Shown: piece after piece, positions 37,646 through 48,514 of the stretch
How the letters are laid out: every line of letters begins with the position of its first letter
Position numbering within the stretch: position 1 is the first letter of the stretch
Assembly (NCBI GenBank): GCA_002812745.2
Contig: NCSJ02000133.1
Coordinates: 46,856-110,855, forward strand
Reading direction: 5' to 3'
Source: Scytalidium lignicola
Lineage: Eukaryota > Ascomycota > Leotiomycetes
Length of the DNA stretch: 64,000 nucleotides
The notes under the pieces: generated by a model
The model's input: the letters and a program-made list of their open reading frames with translations, nothing else
Database searches by the model: none
What the model was told of the DNA's origin: nothing
Made by a program: the position numbers and the translations under genes

Positions 37646-37721
37646 TACGTCTCCTGCATGCCGTACACGCCCTGGATGCATAACGAGGACGATTTCGGAT
37701 GAAATGAACATTTGTGGACAT

Positions 37722-38446
37722 TACTGTAAACCCTCCGAGGTCAGAAAAAGTAAGTCATGACTCGATCAGATGAAGATTCGTTAGCACTGGTGGTCCGGCA
37801 ACTTCTGCACTCCTGGTGATTATCATTTTGTATAGCCTCGGGTACACGAGTGCCTCGACGGACGCCATTTCTCCACGGAATTCCCATTCCAGGTGATTAG
37901 TGGCGTCTGGGGTCATGCAAGATGTCGTCGTCGCCCCATGGGGGAACGACAAGAGAAGAAGAAGAAGATATCCTCTGCATGCTCTCTATGACCATCATCG
38001 CATGTGCGATGAATAATGGTGCAGAGTTTCTCAATAATACTTGCACATGCCCTAGGACGCCATCCGAAGCGCAGTGGAGAAGGAAACCGAATTGTGCATG
38101 CAAATGGTAGTAGGCACTCACCTTCGCCCCTCATACCCAAAATACTACAATAATCTTGATTTTTATCCAAAGAGATATACTACAGTATCGTATCCAAGCT
38201 ATCTCTCAACAGTGCTCACGTAGAGACGTTGTGGAAGTTACCCCATTACCCCATTTTGGGTGTTTCCTATGCCGATTCTAAGCGATGCCGGTTCTAAGCG
38301 TACTGGATCTACCAAGCTTACTGTAACTCGACGCCGTCAACTTTCCCGACCTGTCTTGTGAATTTCCAGCATTCCAGTCTGACGAATTTGCACGCATGAT
38401 ATCCATAATTGGCCTTGGAATTCGACTTCGTTAAACTCTCCACACA
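37722..38446. promoter_or_regulatory. Divergent promoter of the two right-hand regulators
   Basis: A 725-base region between a disrupted regulator gene (-) and an intact one (+). It carries CTCGGGTACACGAG at 37837–37850, a 14-base variant of the cluster repeat with one extra base in each half. Overlapping open frames at 37,755–38,170 have no recognisable domain, and I do not call a gene. Confidence 0.42.
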
Positions 38447-41006
38447 ATGGTAACCGATATACACCTCCCAAACTCTGCTGTGACAAACAGTACCGATGTC
38501 TCTACTCGGAATGTTAAGAGCAGGGCCCCGATTGCTTGCCAAACCTGTCGCTCGAGAAAAGTCAGATGCAATATCGCATTCTCGGGTCCGCCTTGCATGA
38601 ACTGCAAGCTTGATGATATCGAGTGTATCGTTGCCCAATGTAGAAGGGGTCGAAGGTGTGCCTCCATTTACTGAATCGCTTTCCAGCTTCTGACTGGCCT
38701 TTTAGATTTCGCCGTGAAGGCAAAAATGAGAACTCAAAAGAAGTTATCAGGTATCGTTCATCAAGAACACAACGACATGTAGTATCATCTTCTTCGACCC
38801 CCACAACCGATTGCATTCCGAGCCGAGTTGTAGCGGATGTGGGTCGCGTCGGTGATGCATATATGCCAGACGGCTCGAATGATATATCAGCAGGTTAGGC
38901 AGTCCCATTTAACTCCTACTGGTAAAATGGATAGCCAGACTGACTTTTGCAGCCAACGCTGGACCGCAGGACTTCAGGTCGACAAACATAATCGAAGCTC
39001 CACCACAAAGGTGTTCACCTGGGGCCTCAGATTTATCGACGGCCGTGCAAATCACACAAGGAGGCATACCTGATGAGACTGTTCAAAGCATTTCCATTTT
39101 GGATCATCCTTCTAATTCTACGGAGCTCCCAAGCTTTGTCAGGCCGCTCCCATTAAGTTTAAATAGTCTAGATATAGAGTATCTCAAAAACAGAAGAGTA
39201 TTTAATATCCCCAGTTTGTCTTCCCGCAATGCACTTATTGAGGGTTGTTTTACGTTCGTAGACTACTTCATGCCTTCATTACAACGAAGAGACTTTCTTT
39301 ACGCTTACAATGGCCGATCGGAGTCCCATCAGCCAGATCAAGGCGACCAAAGGATCAGTTTACTGTTGCTTTATGCTATGATGTTTACTGGAAGTGCCGT
39401 GAGTGTCGTATTCTTTGATACAGTGCAATATCTGGCTAACAGCCTCAAGTTTGTAGATATGTCAATTTTGACTACGGAAGGTTTTAATACTCGACGGGAG
39501 GCTCACGCGTATTTCTATGCAAGAACTAAAATTCTCTATGACAGAGATGTAGAACTTGATAGGATTGTCCAACTTCAGGCATTACTGTTGATGTCGTTTT
39601 GGTACGAGAATCCGAATGACGGTAAAGATGCGTGGTACTGGATTGGAGCCGCCATCTCCCTCTTACAGATAATGGGCCTCAGCGAGAATGCCAACTCAGA
39701 AAACCAGCATTCAAGATTATTTAAGAGATTATGGTGGAGTTGCTATATACGTGATGTTCACGTTGCTCTTTCAATGAGACTACCCTCTAGACTTAAACAA
39801 ACCGTCCCGATGCTTAGACTTGAAGACCTCGATGACTATGAGTTTGACGAGAATCCTGAGGAGAGAAGGCCTTCTCGTGCAATCATCTGTGTCGAGACGG
39901 CCAAGCTTAGTGTTTGTACCAGTCACGTCCTTTGCTCAGACGAGCTTCCCAAAAATCGAAAATTAGAATCAGAAGTCCACCTCCTGGATACAGAATTGAC
40001 AAAGTGGTTTAATCAACTACCACGGGAATGTCTTCAGCCAATTACACACCAAATCAGCAATCTCAACAAATTGGCGCTTTCAGTAGGTCGTACTCTAATG
40101 CTCATGACTTATTATACAACACTCAATGCCCTTCATCTGCCTCAGGTTCTCGCTTCAGCGCTGCTCATGAAATCTGGCAAGTCACTCAGCTTATCAATGC
40201 GTAACAGCTATAAAACGGTCCAGGACACTGCTCTAGAAGTATCTCTTTTAGCAGAAAATTCTATAAAATACGGACTTGTGCATTATATACCCGCCCAAGG
40301 GTAGGTTTGCCCTTCACGCTTCCGTGTCTCCAAATCCTGTCATTAATATCATTTCGCTAACTTCGTGATCTTAGTATAGGGAGTGTGTTCCCAGCTGTAT
40401 CGACCTATCTTCTGAATCTCAAGTCTCGTGATCCAAATGCGCGTAAGACAGCCATCAACAGGCTTCATCATTGTATAAATTTTCTAGAGATTTTGGGACA
40501 AAAGTATTCAGCCGTTGAAAAGGTCATTGCAGGTGTTTCTAGTGTGCTTGAAAAGATTGGTGTCCAAGTTACTGGGCTGTCCCCTGTTTCGAACTGTGGA
40601 ACTAGTCCTCGCAGAGCCGGGATCGATACTACAAGATATATACGGCGATTAAATGATGATGAAGAATTAGAAGAGATTCCCGAGTCATCGATCTTCTCGG
40701 AATATCTGATGACTGGCCTCACAGATTCAGAATTTGAAGCAGCATATAATATCACTGCCCCCTCCTTAACTCAAAGCGCGATAACACCTCCAGCTGATTC
40801 TACGTACGAACGCCAATTGTGGCTATCAAAGTAACGCCTTACCAACATCAGCTGCAGAGATGTCCCTTTACGGACCCTCTGGAGCACCATATAGAACAAA
40901 TCTTGGTAACATCTCCCTAGCTCCACTATCTTGGCCCATAACAGGTCCAGAATTCGATTATCTTACAACGTTTGGTATCACGGATTTTGAAGGAAATATA
41001 TTTTAA
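38447..41006 (+). CDS. Zn2Cys6 fungal-specific transcription factor, apparently intact
   Basis: Exon 1 (38447–38655) encodes ACQTCRSRKVRC…CMNCKLDDIEC, a complete zinc cluster. A 50-nt intron (38656–38705) and a second of about 160 nt (about 38,896–39,058) precede the long middle domain (39,059–40,303), with RLFKRLWWSCYIRDVHVALSM and the LEDLDDYEFDENP segment typical of the family. A further exon begins about 40,377 and ends near 40,834. The final segment SLYGPSGAPYRTN to the TAA at 41004–41006 is probably a last exon, but I cannot fix that junction. It is a nuclear activator or repressor by family. It is divergent from the broken regulator and may control the PKS remnant or the main cluster. 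Confidence 0.82.
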
Positions 41007-41917
41007 CACTTTATGGACAAGAGTGTACAGCTCAATCCCTTAATTCATGTTTCTTAAAAGTCGAAACTAATACATTTACACACGAATTCCGTTAAATCTA
41101 CAAACGCGAATTCCGTAACTTTGTACGTAAATATATTAAGAACCTGTGAATTAAAATTGGCTTAAATAAAAATTTATTAAATAACACTCGTCGCTACTTG
41201 TAATCCAGATCTAATTATCAATCCTGACCCTCCTGCTTCCGCCTCCTAAACTCGATCTGTGCCGATTCGTTTGGTGCATACAACGTCTTAAACTGCCTGC
41301 TTTCTGGCCTCTTGTCAATGCCCCCATCTCCGTGGACGTCGCCCAGGAGCCTCATATCCCAGTTCTGCAGCAGCTCAATCATAATAAGCTTAATCTCATC
41401 GTTAGCAAAGAACCGCCCTGGGCATGCGTGTAAGCCATGGCCAAAGTGTAAGGAGTCGTGCGAGATAGTAACGAATTGATGCTGCTTAATATTAGCAGTA
41501 GTGCTTAAAGAGGCAGAGAGGATATACAAACACTAGTCTCGCTCCCTTCTGTAGTGCGAAGCTTATAGAACCGGAAACCATCAAACTCATCAAGAGGGAC
41601 AGACTCGAGAGCAAACGATTTAGCTGAGAGGGAAATAGTGTATGCGGGAAATGCAATGTGCACGCCTTTAGGGATCGTGTGCCCAGTAGAGAGCTTTAGA
41701 GGGGCCATAGTAATACGGTCCATAGAGACAAGAGAGAACGGGGAAAGCCTTTGGCTTTCCTTTATGAAACTATCTAGCTTTTGAAGCTTCGGGATGCTCT
41801 GCTTCTTTGTTTTGTGGGTCAAGCCACTATTATTGTCGTATCCGTCCTCGTCAATGACTTGCAGGATTTCGTCGCGCAAGGGCTGTATATACTCGGGTTG
41901 ACACACTAAATCAAAGA

Positions 41918-42599
41918 GGCCTTCCTTAAATCGCCGCCAGAGTTACTTAAATCGCCGCCAGAGTTACTTAAATCGCCGCTAACTTACCGGTGTCGGACAT
42001 AACTTCAGGCATAACATTACCTCAGCCTCATATACAAATTAGTATGGCAATAAGAGATCGTGCAATGTAATCAATTATACTCTTATTATCTGACAACTTT
42101 TCAAAGTTATAATAATATTTCAATATAATCTTAGGTCTTTTGTATTACCTCTTTAGTTTCTGAAGCAAATGACACAGGTAGATTAGTGTATAACTCTTCT
42201 AGAGGAGTAAGGCTTTTAGTGAAAGTAATGCCTAAAATGCCTTATAATTATAGGGTATTACAAGGCATTAATAGCCTGAAGGTCGCTGTAATTATAGGGC
42301 ATTACAGGGCATTAATAGCCTAAAGGTCACTGTAATTTCAAGGCATTTCTAACGCCTAACTTAAATCGTCAGTGTTTGTCTAGTGTTTTAGTATTATTCC
42401 CATTACATTTTACTGCGTCTTTTATACTATAAGATTGATATAACAGAATATGTTATTGCGTTTTAGCATTTAATTACAGGACATGGCAGGATAGTCAGAT
42501 TACTAACAAATTACTATGGGGAGTGGTGGTCTGGGCGTGTTCCGACACCGGTGGGTTGGCGGCGATTTAGGTAACTCTGGCGGCGATTTAAGGAAGGCC
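41918..42599. mobile_element. MITE-like inverted-repeat element (about 0.68 kb)
   Basis: The ends are imperfect inverted repeats of about 60–80 bp, starting GGCCTTCCTTAAATCGCCGC on both sides and sharing ACCGGTGTCGG at their inner ends. The left end has an extra copy of a 23-base unit. There is no transposase. A tandem pair of 44-bp units is inside (42247–42334). Size and structure suggest a non-autonomous element. No clear target duplication is visible. Confidence 0.72.
42247..42334. repeat. Two tandem copies of a 44-bp unit
   Basis: Units at 42247–42290 and 42291–42334 begin ATTATAGGG and differ at a few positions only. They contain the short word GGCATTA repeated. A third, more diverged start follows. 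They sit inside the MITE-like element and make AT-rich DNA with regular spacing. Confidence 0.7.
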
Positions 42600-42813
42600 G
42601 TTATTTATTAGTATATATCTAGAGAAAGGAGCAGGCACCTACTTTCAGAGCGCCTTCCACCATAGCTGATCTATAGTCAGTACGAGATGCCAGGACCACA
42701 GGAAAATTTAGTCGTCTAGGGCCGGAGAGGGCATATTTCAGTAGATACAAGAAGAGCACAAGGCCCATTGATGCTCCCAGCACGGCCTGGGACGTGGTCG
42801 AGAGCAGATCCAT

Positions 42814-44121
42814 GGTCGACGATATCGAGGTACTTGAGACGGCAGCAGAGCTCACAGTAGGTGGTACAGCAAAGATCTGAAATGCAGCGCCTTTACTTCC
42901 GTACCAACGCGAGGGGCATCAACTAATATAGGCCTTAGCTAAATCTACACACCTAGCGTGTCCTTATATCTGATATATTCGCACCTACTCTGCAGGGGGT
43001 TAGCTGCAGGAGGGGCGGGGGACCGGCAAGGGGTAGTAGTCAATCATGTCAGCACTCGCCGCACCCTCTGTGCCAGCTACATATACAACCCTGGCCATCT
43101 GCCACTCCCCGCTGTAGTTGATCAATGTTACTTACGTCCGTAACTAAAACAACTAACTGAACTACTGTGTCTACAGTGGACAAATACAGCCATTATATAG
43201 ACGTTAACTTCGCAAAGCTAACTGTATATAAGACTTGATTACACTTCAATTGCCCTCGTTCTAACGTCAGCAACGCGTAACCATATTGTATCTAGTACCT
43301 TAGGCCGTAGCAGAAGCAAATGCATACTGTAATTATACCTTCTCTCTTTAGTATAGAATAATCTATTATTCTACCCCGTATATTATAGTTTTGAAGATTA
43401 TGACAATAATATTACTTCTTTCTTTAAGAAAAGGCTTACTTTTAAATTAATAAGTTATTATCATTTTATTTATTAAGTTCTATATTTTAGTATCAGTAGT
43501 TTATCTGAAAGTTTAAGTTCTATAAAGTGCTGGTTTTGAGAAGCGTCCTCCCATAAATAGCTTTCCTTCAAGTTCAAGTCCAGCAAGCTAGAAGTCGTGA
43601 CCTACGCATCGTTGATTTCTTTCGATGGGGACAAACTAGCAAACTTTACCTATGTAATAATAAACAGAATTTAGGATGCGCGAGATGAGCAACATGAGAA
43701 TAAGTATGGCCTTGGATTTGGTAGTGAGAAAATTCGGATAAAAAGCTGAAACGTAATAGGGTGATGAAACAGTGATGTTCTTCAAGGTCCTCAGTCACGA
43801 GAATAGGGCCATGAACATGCCTTCGAAACATGTACCTTCAGGATATTTCTAGCATAATAACATCAAATATTTAAATGACAATAGCTTGAAGATCAAAAGC
43901 CTTAGTGGCGGCGGTCTTCTATTTCTATCTAACATCCGGGCCTGCCGCGATGCCGCGCGTACTTCAAGGTATCTCAACCCGACCTTGATAACAAACAGCC
44001 AATGCAGACACGAATACACCGCTTGCCACAAATTGAGGCTGATGAAATAATTTACGAGAGTAGACCTATTCGGTCGACGATGTGACAGTGAGTTGCGGCA
44101 AGATTTACCAAGACCAACAAC
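42814..44121. other. Intergenic region between P450 fragment and PKS remnant
   Basis: This 1.3-kb stretch has no gene that I can support. The open frames are short and lack family features. The composition falls to AT-rich between about 43,330 and 43,540. The PKS ACP ends at 44122. Confidence 0.5.
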
Positions 44122-47100
44122 TCACTTCTTCGCCTCTCTCTGAGAGAAAATATGCGTTGCCAGGGCTCGGAGATTCGCTGAACCTACGATCTCGGGCAGT
44201 GCCAGTTCGACGCCGGTCTGCCTACGAATCCAGTTGCGCAATTCTACAGACACCAAAGAATCCAGGCTGTAGTTGGAAAGGGGAGCATCCGGTTCCACCT
44301 CATCTCTTTCTATCATCGTGATGGAAAAAACCTTATCCATGAGGACCTCTAATAGACTGAGGAGAGTGTCGCCGTTATTGGTAGCTCGCTGCCCGTTCGA
44401 GCGCTCATCAAGGCGTTGGGCCCAGCTCTCCTTCTCGGAGTAACGCTGCTTGGCATTGACGCGCTCCGCAAGGGCATGCGGGTGGTAATATTTCCACCCC
44501 AGTGCGTTTGGGTCTTCTCCTGACGCGAAGCGGAACGAAATGGCTGCACCGTCGTGGATCAAACCGGAAGAAGGCCCAATAATAGCACCTTTGATGGTGG
44601 TGTGGAGGTCGGCTTCTGTTAGGGTTGCACCCAGCGAGACCTTTAAAGCTTCAGTCAAACCTTTCTCAACCGCATAACCGACATCCAGTACTACTGGCAG
44701 GGCGATGGCAGCCGATGGCAGCCCGCGGGCAATCCTATAACGCGTGAAAGCGTCGAAGAATGTCTCGGGAGAGGGTTAGCTTCATAGACTCCTAGACTTC
44801 GTGCGAGGCAATATCGATACTCACCGTTGTGCTAGCGTAGATTCCTTGCCCAACGTTACCGACAGCTCCAACAAACAAAGAGAGGGAAATGAAAAAATCA
44901 ACACCCTCTAACAACTCATGGAGGTTCCAGGCACCCTGAACTCTAGGCCTTGTGATGTTTTGCCAGTCGTCGAATGTCGCGTTCTCTAAGGGTGAGTCCT
45001 AGTATAATTGGTTAGCTCGGGGTGGAGGGTGGTTATCTCAGCCAGTAACTCACGCGGAGGTAAAGAGCGCCGTGTACGATACCGCGAACTGGGGGAAGGT
45101 CCTGGATCGACTGCAGAGCAGAGACGAGCTCTGTTCGGGAGCCAACATCGCAGGTAATGGCTCGCATGTGGACGTTGGTGCCCTCATATTCCTCTAATAG
45201 CTTTCTGACCTCAGGACGCGAGGAACCACTTCGGCCAAGCAAGACGACATTGCGGGCACCATTCTCAACCATCCACGATGCCAGGGAACGGCCAATGCCA
45301 CCTGTTCCGCCGGTAATGAGATATATTGCATCGGAGCGCAACAGCTGACCTGGCGGCACATCTAGCACTGGAGGACTCTCGGCCAGCACGGAGTCATCCT
45401 GACCAATAGTGGCGACAATTTTGCCAATATTTTGACCGGCCTGGAGCTTTCGCAGACCTGTTGCAAGTTGAGAGATGGAGATCGTGGATACCGGACGTAT
45501 TGATACAATAACCTTGCGCTGAAGCAGATTGACAAGGTCTTGCAAGCACTCTCTCTCCTCCTCCGGGCGCTGGTTAAAGAGGGTGCGAAGGTCGACGCCG
45601 CTAAAAGTTACATTGCGATCAAAAGGTCGCATCCCAAGGTAGCTGTTCTGAAGAAAGTCTCGTTTCCCGATTTCCACAAATCGGCCGAAGTCTGCGATCA
45701 AGGCCCAAGTCTCTTGCAAGAGGTTGCCGCTTAGACAGTTGACAATTACATCGACCCCTCGGCTGTCTGTTGCATTTAAAATCCCATCTCTGAACTCAGG
45801 GGTGCGACTCGAGAAGATGTGCTCCATGGGGATGCCAAAGATCTCGTGCAGGAACTCCCTCTTCGCTGGAGTGCCAGCAGTAGCAAAGACACAAGCCCCA
45901 ATGTGCTGTGCTAACACAATGCATGCCTGACCGACTGCTCCAGACGCGGCGTGAATGAGGACGGTTTCTCCTTTCTTCAGCCGACCTACGCGCATGATTG
46001 CGAATATGGCAGTAGAGTAGGCGACTGCAATGCTTGCAGCATCTGCGCTGCTCATGCCGTCTGGAATTTTGCATGCACGCCATGAGGGAATCCGGACGTA
46101 GGTTCCAAAGGCGCCCCCGGCGAGTGACCCGTAGAAGACACGATCTCCCGGTTGCACGTCTGTCACACCAGATCCGGTCTGGACGACGACACCCGCCCCC
46201 TCAAAGCCAGGCTTCGTCCACGGGATGGAACCAAGGACGAGAAGGAGATCGCGGAAGTTCACTCCTGTCGCTTCAACCCGGATCAGGACCTCGTCAGAAC
46301 CCAAGGGTCGTGTCTTGACGTCGTTCTTGCGGAAATACATGTAGTCCGGACTGCCTGCAGCGTCAACTGTCATCTCCAGCGAGTCATCGCCTTGCCCGAT
46401 GTTTTGCATTTTTCGAACCACAATTCCTGCCTCTGATGCAAATACATCTCTTGCTCTTGTCAGCTGCCGGAGGCGAGGCACCTGGATCTTGCCACTCAGC
46501 CAGACAAAATCTTGGTCCCGAATGCCCGCTGCGCCGGCCAGCTCCAGATCTCGTAATCGTCTGGCGACCTGGGTGATTGCCAAAGCGCCTTCAGACGTAC
46601 AAGGCGTGTCTCTCAAGAAGAGTAAGTTCCTGGATTCGGTTTCGTGGCGCATGGTGCGCAACAGGCCACTGATTGATTCGGCCTCGGGATGGCAATTGTC
46701 TGGAACAACCCACAACAGCCCTGTCGTCTGCAATAAAGTATTCTTTAAGGTTTCAAAAGTTTCTGATGAGAGGTCGCGCATTACACTATGGCGTGGAGGG
46801 TCAATGAATATGCAAAATGGATCATCTGCAGCATCAATCTCAAATAAAGGCTTAACCGACGATCGACACCCTAGGTGCTGAGCGACATGATCAGAGACCA
46901 TCTGGGCAAATTCGTCGTCTTCCTGATCCGTCAGGAGACCGCAGATAGTAATTGATCCTGCGTTGTAAGAGGCTTGCTCTATGCCTATCCTACTCGAGCA
47001 CATAACACTCATTACATGTTCAAGGCCACCGTGATAGTCCGCCATCTTGGCATCCACTCCCGAGAAACCTTTTGCAAGGAGTACATGTTGCCATGACTCC

Positions 47101-48514
47101 TCAGATAAGAGGGGTCCTTCCTCATGATTTCGGTACTGGTCCTCAGAAAGCCACCAGCCTGGGAGCAAGGCAAATGGCAGACAGAGAGGTGCGTGACGCG
47201 TAGCTTCTATTAAGAGGAGCTTGCCATTTGGTTTTAACAAGGTTCGCACGTGTTCGAGCGTAGTAGCAATGTTTGGAGTCGCATGCAAAACGTTTGAGGC
47301 GATAACCACGTCAAAGTGTTCGGCGGCAAAGCCTTGCGGCGCTGGATCTTGATTAATATCGAGCCTCTTGAATGTGGTGTGCTGAGTCCACTTGGCTAAC
47401 TTCGTGCGAGCATTCTCAAAGAAGCCAGTTGATATGTCAATGGATAGTTCAGAAATGCAGGCAACTCTTCCGCGCCGCGGGACAACTCCTCCAGCACTGG
47501 CAGTGTGGCGCTGGCGGTGCCGGCCCCAATTTCCAGTATACTCAAGTCGGGCTTGATGTCGGACAGAGAGCGGACGAATCTCCCCAGCGCCTGGCTACAA
47601 TGCGTAATAGCCGCCTCTTGCTCGTAGTTCCGCATGAGAAGATTATCCTTGAGCATTATTTCAAGTGGTTGCACTGCGCCGTGCAGGATTGGGACTAGCT
47701 GTTTACCCAGAGCGCAGAGCATTTCACCCTGGGCGTCAGAGTTGGATACTTCAGCCAGCAGCGATGACGGTTCATCATGAAAATCTAGATGCTCTCGGGC
47801 AACAACTTTTCTAGACCAGTTCAAATAGCGGGCGAGATGAGATGGCAGCTGGGAAAAATCGTCTCCAGCCGTCTCTTTCAACGCCAGATACATGTAATAG
47901 ACGCCGGCGCTGTTGACCTTGCGCCGCTTCTGGCGCGCAATCTCGAGTTCATTAAGGTCAACCGAAACCATCTTGACTAGATCTTCATCACAGGCGAAGT
48001 CCATGCTAGGTATCAGGTCCCAAAAGTAGCCCGCTGGTAGGCTCGAGGCCAGATCCGAGGTGTCTGACGAAGAGATAGACCGATATGTCACCGACTCCCA
48101 TTCGGAAATTGGTACGAGTGAGCCGCCGCATTGTGCAAAAACTGCGACGCTGGTACACAGCTTGCCACCCCTGGTATCATGACTCCGCATGCGAGTGACA
48201 ATGGTGAAGCGTTGCTTGTCGACAGCCGGAATCTTGTTGGAGATTCGAAGCCTGCTGACATAGTTGGGCATGTACGCCGCCCTCCCCTGAAAGGGCCCGA
48301 TGCCTTGGAGGTGAGAGTCCAATGTCGGCGGGTCGACGGTGATGGGCGACCCGAAGGGCCCAGGCAGAGAAAGGTCAAGATCACGCAGCTCGGTTTCCAT
48401 GACGGACCAGCTGGGCCCTTCCCAGATTTTGCGCATACTTCGAAACGAGGGTCCGTAGAGCGTCCCTCCTCGCCCGAGTGAGGCGTATTCCAACTCTGCA
48501 TCAAGCTCCTTCAT
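44122..48514 (-). pseudogene. 3' part of a highly reducing polyketide synthase (DH*–cMeT–ER–KR–ACP)
   Basis: Reading leftward from 48514: the C-terminal half of a dehydratase (GGTLYGPSFRSM, PPTLDSHLQG), a C-methyltransferase with the SAM loop LEIGAGTASATLPVL (near 47,530), a full enoyl reductase (GVNFRDLLLVLG, GFEGAGVV, VLIHAASGAVGQA), a ketoreductase (ITGGTGGIGRSLASWM), and an acyl carrier protein with NYSLDSLVSVELRNW (Ser for phosphopantetheine). Two introns lie near 45,030–45,000 and 44,820–44,760. KS, AT and the first half of DH are absent because homology stops at 48514, next to AT-rich DNA. A 1-nt frame break in the methyltransferase at about 47,440 separates two matching segments. No active product is expected. 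The ancestral enzyme would have made a methylated reduced polyketide. Confidence 0.88.

Larger units (their letters stand above)
33596..37721 (-). pseudogene. Zn2Cys6 transcription factor interrupted by a transposon
   Basis: The original start is at 37721–37719 (MSTNVHFIRNRPRYA), followed by the first half of the zinc cluster (ACTACRRR). A Tc1/mariner-like element occupies 36427–37645. The reading frame resumes at 36426 with K-V-R, then a ~110-nt intron with an ACTAAC branch point ends near 36,305 and the second half CDNSRPRCSNCVMYDAEC follows. Downstream are a Ser/acid-rich linker, the fungal-specific middle domain with GEMHYFGATSNLHIV, WCGRQPSIAEADIN, and a C-terminal part ending at 33596. 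Because the insertion splits the DNA-binding domain, the gene is probably inactive, though excision would leave it nearly intact. The remaining exons show no stop codons that I can see, so the insertion appears recent. It is divergent from the intact regulator at 38447. Confidence 0.85.
41218..42813 (-). pseudogene. P450 fragment with its middle replaced by a repeat element
   Basis: Two P450 parts are in the same order and strand. The N-terminal part (42813 to about 42,640; MDLLSTTSQ with a membrane helix LVLFLYLLKYAL) ends at a splice donor. The C-terminal part begins at about 41,915 (LFDLVCQPEYIQPLRDEI) and contains the ExxR-type KESQRLSP, and the heme loop FGHGLHACPGRF, followed by LIMIELLQNWD. 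Everything expected between them, roughly helices A to I (about 250–300 residues), is missing. In its place lies the inverted-repeat element 41918–42599. Intron 41,540–41,483 joins the last two exons. The enzyme cannot be functional. It sits next to the PKS remnant and was probably part of the same old gene group. Confidence 0.82.

Noticed and set aside
37755..38170. Overlapping open frames on both strands between the two regulators
   Set aside because: Frames overlap each other, none has a recognisable domain, and the region is better explained as a divergent promoter.
42958..43143. 61-codon frame upstream of the P450 fragment
   Set aside because: Low complexity Gly/Leu-rich, with no domain.
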